From contig CAZIMM010000012.1 in NCBI GenBank assembly GCA_964540415.1, forward strand, positions 1-43,153: 43,153 nt of DNA, given 5' to 3'. Positions 38,754-43,153 of the stretch are shown here, piece after piece. The notes below the pieces were generated by a model. The model was not told the DNA's origin. It was given only the letters and a program-made list of their open reading frames with translations, and did not search any database. The stretch comes from CAZIMM01 sp964540415. GTDB lineage: Bacteria; Bacillota; Clostridia; Oscillospirales; Acutalibacteraceae. Every line of letters starts with the position of its first letter. The stretch's first letter is position 1. The position numbers and the translations under genes are program-made.

Positions 38754-41588
38754 GTGCAGATATCCGTAATTGTCACAATCGGAACCGATTACAAATATGT
38801 TCACCGGGCGCTGACCTCGCTGAAAAAGCAGTCGCTGCATGACTTTGAGGTCTTGATGATTCGCTTCGGTTCGGCGGGGGATTCCTCCGTGGCGGAATCA
38901 TTTGCAAAAGCGAACAGGCACTTTACGCTTGTTGAAAGTGTGCAGCCCGAGCTTGCCTCTGCAAGAAATCTCGGACTGTCGCTTGCAAAGGGAAAATATG
39001 TGATTTTTCTTGACGGCAACAACGTTTTTTCAAATCACTTCCTGGAAGAAATGCTCATCTGCGCGGAGAAATACGCGGCTGAGATGACCGTCGGGCGCAT
39101 GAGCGGCTTTGATGCATTCGGTGAATACCGTTTTTCAAGCACAGTTGACATCGCCAGAAGCAAGCAGACAAACGGTTATGACACGGCACTCATATGGAAT
39201 CCGTCGGTGACAAACAAGCTGTTTTTGCGTCAAGCTGTGCTGGACCGCAAGCTGTCCTTCAAAAGCTGCGGCGCCGCCCAGGATGCCGCGTTCTCTCTGA
39301 CCTTTGCCCTTGGATGCACGGATATCGGCTGCTGCCAGAGAAGCTATGCGCGCCACAGGTATCTGCCGTTTGACAGGCGCGATATCGAACGCCTGTCCAC
39401 AATGGAAAACTATTGCACGGCTTATGCCGGCATTCTTGACGCGGCAAGGGAGAGCTTCCGCATAACGAGAGAAAAGGCGGAAACGGACTTTGACCGCAAG
39501 GGTCTGCTCGAATTGGAATCCTACTATATTAACGAGCTGATACTTAAGGAAATCAGCGTGTTGTTTTACATGTTCTACCGTCGATTCTGGCTTCTTAACG
39601 AGGCGGAGCTTAACCGTGTTGCGGATGTTGCGGAAAAACTGATGGAAAGCCTGACGGACAGCGGAAGGCAAACCCTGCTCAAGCTCAACAAAGACATATT
39701 TTTTGACGGCAGACTTTTGCGGACAAAGGCGGAAATGGCATCACACGCGATACTGACCGTTGCCGTGAGCGGCGACATCACGCCTCCGCAGCTTTCAAAG
39801 CAGCTTGAGATGCTCTATGTTCAGGAAATGCCTGCCTTTGAATGCCTGCTGCCGGAAAGATTCAAAGCGGACGTTTCCGAGGAGTATGCCTCAATGCCGA
39901 ATCTGCGCTTTGTTGAAGCCTACAGTGAAGCGGAGTTCAAAAACGCCGCGCTTGACTACGGCTCCGGAAAATATATTGTTTATATCGACCACCATGTGAT
40001 AATCAGCACAAAAATATTCAGAAAGCACTACAACAACCTTGAACCGCTGAAGAACCGCGCCTTCAGCACCTCTCCCGTGATGCATTTCGACGGCAGCGGT
40101 GCAAAGAATTTCAAGTTCAGCCAGCTTGCATTCAGCGTAAAGAAGGATGCCCGACGGACAGTGCAGGACGACACCTATGTTCTTGACCTGTTTTTCTGCA
40201 ACAAGATGTTCAGCCGCGAGCATCTGCTCGGAGTCCGCTTCGGATTCACCGGCAACAGCGTTGTTGATGTTTGCAAAATCTACAATTGTTCCTCCTATTC
40301 AAAGCTTCAGCTCAGGGGCGTTTATCTTGAGGAAACGGAAGAACACGTTATAAACCACCTGCGCGAGCAGGAAAATTTGCTGCCCGCCTCGTGCCGCAGT
40401 TACTATAAGCACTACAAAAAAACATATCACGCCAAAGTGACCTACAGCCGCCGCAGAAAGCGCCGTCAGGCTCTTGCGGCAGAAGCGAAAGCATATCTTT
40501 CCGCAAAATACGAGAGCGCGAAGCTGCGCAGGTATTCAATCGGCAAGCTTCGGAAAAAGGTGCTGTTCATCGCCTCCGGTGCGAAAAATATGCCCTCAAC
40601 AAACCTCGAGTGCGTTTTCCGTGAGCTGAAAGCCAAAAAGCTGTGGGTTCCGCTCAAGGAGGTCAGGTCACTTTCGGCAAGGCTGAAGCTGTATCGCTGG
40701 CTTATGCAAAGCCGGGTTGTTATTACGGATGGCCCTGTGCCGTTTCTCCGGACAATAAAGCTCAGGGAATCGCAGAAGCTGATTCAGATCTGGCACTCGA
40801 GCGGTGCGCTCAAGCGCTTCGGAATGGACGCAGTGCCTGAGGATTCAACCAAAATCGACGAGTGGAGAACACACCGGCAGTATTCGCTTGTTGCCGTCAG
40901 CTCGGAGCATGTGCGCCAGTTTTACGCTCACGCCTTCGGTGCTGAGCTTGACACGGTGAAGGCGCTGGGAACTCCGCAGACCGATTTGCTCGCCTCTGAA
41001 ACAAGCCGGCGCGAAATGAGGGATGCAATGCTTGCAAAGCATCCGTGCCTTCGCAACAGCAAGGTTTATCTTTACTGCCCAACCTTCCGTGAAAGCGGCG
41101 GGGAAATTGTCAAGTTCAACCCGAAGCTCAAATGGGGGAAGCTGGACGCGGAGCTTGCAGACGACGAGATTTTTGTGATTGACACACATCCGCTCATGAC
41201 TGAAAACTATCTCGGAGGCAACTTCCCGGAGCACGTGAAAGATTATTCCTACGAGCCCACGCCCGAGCTGATGGCTGTGGCGGACGTTGTGATAACGGAC
41301 TATTCCTCCGTTGTGCTCGACGGTGCGCTTCTGAGCCTGCCCATGGTATTCTATTGCCCGGACTATGACACATATCCGAGGGATTTTTATGTTGACTATC
41401 CCGACGATTTGCCCGGTCCGGTCGTCACCGACCCTAACGAGCTGCTCGGGACGATTCGCAGCGTGCTTGCCTCTCCCCCGCGCGACAAAATCGAAAAATT
41501 CCGCACTGCACAGGTCGGAGCGTGCGACGGTGAATCAACCGGGCGCATTGTTGAAGTGATAAACGACTATCTTAACTCAGAGGAATGA
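38754..41588 (+). CDS. Fused GT2-like glycosyltransferase / CDP-glycerol glycerophosphotransferase
   Basis: A 944-residue bifunctional enzyme for a wall polymer (teichoic-acid type). The start is a GTG at 38754 with GAGGGGAG upstream; a TTG at 38736 would overlap the repressor stop. Residues 1-270 form a GT2-like domain (ISVIVTIGTDYKYVHRAL, ASARNLGLSLAKGKYV); its metal motif reads FLDGNN rather than the usual D-x-D. About 330-530 look like a second, degenerate GT2-like part (YGSGKYIVYIDHH). About 600-940 are a TagF/TagB-type CDP-glycerol:poly(glycerophosphate) transferase (IWHSSGALKRFG, YCPTFRESG, TDYSSVVLDGALLSLP, FYVDYPDDLPGPV). It acts at the inner membrane face and is followed by a lipoprotein gene. 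Confidence 0.88.
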   Translation: MQISVIVTIGTDYKYVHRALTSLKKQSLHDFEVLMIRFGSAGDSSVAESFAKANRHFTLVESVQPELASARNLGLSLAKGKYVIFLDGNNVFSNHFLEEMLICAEKYAAEMTVGRMSGFDAFGEYRFSSTVDIARSKQTNGYDTALIWNPSVTNKLFLRQAVLDRKLSFKSCGAAQDAAFSLTFALGCTDIGCCQRSYARHRYLPFDRRDIERLSTMENYCTAYAGILDAARESFRITREKAETDFDRKGLLELESYYINELILKEISVLFYMFYRRFWLLNEAELNRVADVAEKLMESLTDSGRQTLLKLNKDIFFDGRLLRTKAEMASHAILTVAVSGDITPPQLSKQLEMLYVQEMPAFECLLPERFKADVSEEYASMPNLRFVEAYSEAEFKNAALDYGSGKYIVYIDHHVIISTKIFRKHYNNLEPLKNRAFSTSPVMHFDGSGAKNFKFSQLAFSVKKDARRTVQDDTYVLDLFFCNKMFSREHLLGVRFGFTGNSVVDVCKIYNCSSYSKLQLRGVYLEETEEHVINHLREQENLLPASCRSYYKHYKKTYHAKVTYSRRRKRRQALAAEAKAYLSAKYESAKLRRYSIGKLRKKVLFIASGAKNMPSTNLECVFRELKAKKLWVPLKEVRSLSARLKLYRWLMQSRVVITDGPVPFLRTIKLRESQKLIQIWHSSGALKRFGMDAVPEDSTKIDEWRTHRQYSLVAVSSEHVRQFYAHAFGAELDTVKALGTPQTDLLASETSRREMRDAMLAKHPCLRNSKVYLYCPTFRESGGEIVKFNPKLKWGKLDAELADDEIFVIDTHPLMTENYLGGNFPEHVKDYSYEPTPELMAVADVVITDYSSVVLDGALLSLPMVFYCPDYDTYPRDFYVDYPDDLPGPVVTDPNELLGTIRSVLASPPRDKIEKFRTAQVGACDGESTGRIVEVINDYLNSEE

Positions 41589-41594
41589 AGCCTT

Positions 41595-42242
41595 ATGAAA
41601 TACACTCAAACTCGGAAAGGAAATGCCACAGGAATGGGAAAAAGAATATTTGCGTTTTTTCTCTCGGCGGCAATGATTTTTCTTGCCGGATGCAGTGTCA
41701 CGGTTGAAAGGGGAGCAAGCAACTCCGCAAGCTTTCTGAAGACAACCGCGCCCCCGAATGAAGAAACGACCGAGGCTTTTGAAGAGGTCAAGGAAAAGGG
41801 ATTCACCTACAGCATTTATGATGACCGTGTGGAAATCGCAAAGTACACCGGCTCAGCAAGACGGCTTATAATAAAAGAAAAGTATAACAAAAAAGCCGTT
41901 ACCGACATCGGCACGGCTTTCAAAAGCAATCAGTACATTAAAACGGTTTATCTGAACTGCAAACTTGATAGTCTGAAGGAGCGGGCATTTGCAAACTGCA
42001 TTTCGCTGAGCAGAATTTATTTGCCGGACGGAATGGAAAGCATCGGCTCAATGGCGTTCATCGGCTGCTCGGCACTGAGATATGTTTATGTCCCGTCGAG
42101 CGTCACATATATAGCGAAGGATGCGTTCAAATATTGCACCGACCTTGTTCTGACAGGTGAGGAGGGCTCATACGCCGAGGAATATGTTGACGGCTACATG
42201 AGCATTGAGTTTGAAAAATATGTCGAGACCGATACAAGGTGA
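41595..42242 (+). CDS. Leucine-rich-repeat (BspA-type) lipoprotein
   Basis: A 215-residue surface lipoprotein. The lipobox FLAGC places the lipidated Cys at residue 33; if translation begins at the in-frame ATG at 41634 the Cys is residue 20, closer to usual signal length, and both starts have weak ribosome sites. A Thr/Glu-rich linker is followed by BspA-like LRR_5 repeats (LKERAFANCISLSRIYLP, MESIGSMAFIGCSALRYVYVP, VTYIAKDAFKYC). BspA-type repeats often mediate binding to host or other bacteria. The gene follows the glycerophosphotransferase by 6 bases and ends 3 bases from the convergent MBOAT gene. Confidence 0.88.
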   Translation: MKYTQTRKGNATGMGKRIFAFFLSAAMIFLAGCSVTVERGASNSASFLKTTAPPNEETTEAFEEVKEKGFTYSIYDDRVEIAKYTGSARRLIIKEKYNKKAVTDIGTAFKSNQYIKTVYLNCKLDSLKERAFANCISLSRIYLPDGMESIGSMAFIGCSALRYVYVPSSVTYIAKDAFKYCTDLVLTGEEGSYAEEYVDGYMSIEFEKYVETDTR

Positions 42243-42245
42243 TTT

Positions 42246-43153
42246 TCAGAAATTGAAATAGATGAACGGATTGTAGCCGCCCTTGACAAGATAGGTGACG
42301 GAGATAACCAGAAGGCTCAGGATAGCAACGGGATAAACAACCGCTGCTATTTTTTTGCCGTCAAACTTGCTGTGAAGCCACTTCGTAACGGGCAGTGAGA
42401 AAATCGCCGCGAAAACCAGAGCGAAGCGGTTTTCGGCAAGGAGGAAATATGCAGTGTCGTCAAAGAATCCCGCACCTCCGACTCCGAACATATTGCCGAT
42501 GTAGGTTATCGCCTCTCCGAGGCTTTCCGCGCGGAAGATGACCCAGCCGAGAATGACGAAAAGCATGGTGTAAATGTGGCTGAAGCGCCCGAGCTTTTTG
42601 GCAAAGCCGGTCATCTTTTCAAGGGCAAGCAACAGGAAATACATCAAACCCCAGACAATAAACGTCCAGTTTGCACCGTGCCATATGCCTGTGAGAAGCC
42701 ACACGACAAACAAATTGAAAACGAGTCTGCCCTTGCTTTTGACACGGCTGCCGCCCATCGGGAAATAAACATAGTCGCGGAACCAGGTGCCCAGCGAAAT
42801 ATGCCATCTGCGCCAGAATTCCGTAATGCTCGAGGATATGTAAGGATAGTCAAAGTTTTCGAGGAAGTGGAAGCCGAACATTTTGCCAAGACCGATTGCC
42901 ATGTCGGAATAGCCTGAAAAATCAAAATAAATCTGGAAAGTGTAAGCAAGCGCGCCGACCCACGCCGTGACAACGGAATTTGCACCGGAGCCGAACGTCT
43001 GGTCTGCAATTATCGCCATGACGTTTGCCAGCAGCAGCTTTTTTGAAAGGCCGATGATAAAGCGGCAGACACCCTGAGAAAAGTCGGAAAAGCTTTCCTT
43101 GCGGTGCTTGATCTGGTCTGCAACCGTCTGATAACGTACTATCGGGCCGGCGA
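42246..43153 (-). CDS. MBOAT O-acyltransferase, AlgI/DltB-like (5' end outside window)
   Basis: The last about 302 residues of a membrane-bound O-acyltransferase of roughly 470 residues; the open frame runs off the right edge without a start, and the ATG at 43019 is internal. Visible family motifs are AGPIVRYQTVADQI at the edge, WRRWHISLGTWFRDYVYFPMGG, and GIWHGANWTFIVWG with the catalytic His. Several membrane helices follow. AlgI-type enzymes move acetyl groups for O-acetylation of exopolysaccharides; DltB acts on teichoic acids. Next to a teichoic-acid-type transferase, wall-polymer acylation is the likely role. Confidence 0.86.
   Translation of the reverse strand, partial: AGPIVRYQTVADQIKHRKESFSDFSQGVCRFIIGLSKKLLLANVMAIIADQTFGSGANSVVTAWVGALAYTFQIYFDFSGYSDMAIGLGKMFGFHFLENFDYPYISSSITEFWRRWHISLGTWFRDYVYFPMGGSRVKSKGRLVFNLFVVWLLTGIWHGANWTFIVWGLMYFLLLALEKMTGFAKKLGRFSHIYTMLFVILGWVIFRAESLGEAITYIGNMFGVGGAGFFDDTAYFLLAENRFALVFAAIFSLPVTKWLHSKFDGKKIAAVVYPVAILSLLVISVTYLVKGGYNPFIYFNF

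Noticed and set aside
1..43153. tRNA, rRNA, CRISPR arrays, insertion sequences
   Set aside because: No cloverleaf sequence, rRNA segment, regularly spaced repeat array or transposase gene was recognised by reading; a computed tRNA and IS search would settle it.

Overview
The window looks like a chromosomal piece of a spore-forming, Gram-positive Clostridia (Oscillospiraceae/Ruminococcaceae-like), possibly from a gut or anaerobic community. The evidence is a SpoIIR homologue, the order trmFO-plsX-rnc-radical SAM-smc, a short-form HisG with HisZ, a TagF-type glycerophosphotransferase, a dockerin-bearing exoprotein, strong AGGAGG ribosome sites and near-consensus sigma-A promoters. Both ends cut genes: the 3' end of trmFO on the left and a 5'-truncated MBOAT gene on the right.

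Layout. (1) 1-6.6 kb, plus strand: trmFO end, plsX, rnc, a radical SAM protein and smc, tightly coupled (tRNA modification, phospholipid synthesis, RNA processing, chromosome segregation). acpP is absent from its common place between plsX and rnc, and ftsY does not follow smc. (2) 6.7-19.3 kb: an exported-protein island with a 71-aa membrane peptide, a 1577-aa and a 1069-aa multidomain exoprotein (FIVAR-like helices, InlB/Listeria-Bacteroides repeats, a dockerin on the second), an Sfp-type phosphopantetheinyl transferase, spoIIR on the minus strand, and a 746-aa repeat exoprotein behind a perfect-consensus promoter. (3) 19.4-28.5 kb, minus strand: purA-guaA (both branches from IMP) and a compact histidine operon hisZ-G-D-C-B-H-A without hisF or hisI/E. 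purA has its own consensus promoter and a terminator-like hairpin in its leader. hisZ has a promoter overlapped by an 11-bp inverted repeat. (4) 28.6-32.6 kb: a CxxC AhpD/CMD-like protein divergent from hisZ, a secreted family I.5-type lipase, a membrane protein, a lipoprotein and a DUF378 protein. (5) 32.7-38.7 kb: a phage-derived module. A minus-strand cassette (sigma-region-4-like protein, small Cys/coiled protein, BppU-like tail fibre, two small tail-type proteins, a 28-aa micro-ORF, NlpC/P60 endolysin, XhlA-like protein, holin) is flanked by an XRE regulator and a divergent XRE-S24 (CI/LexA-like) repressor. No capsid, terminase, portal, tail-tube or integrase gene is present. (6) 38.7-43.2 kb: a fused glycosyltransferase/CDP-glycerol glycerophosphotransferase, an LRR lipoprotein and an AlgI/DltB-type O-acyltransferase, i.e. 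cell-surface polymer synthesis.

The most striking element is region 5. The cassette's promoter (TTGACA-N17-TAGAAT, minus strand, 37838-37866) carries a 13-of-14... more exactly a near-consensus Gram-positive LexA box, CGAACAAATGTTTG, in its spacer and -35. This predicts that an isolated receptor-binding plus lysis cassette is switched on by DNA damage. The cassette could be a domesticated lysis/release system or a decayed prophage; the sequence alone does not decide between them.
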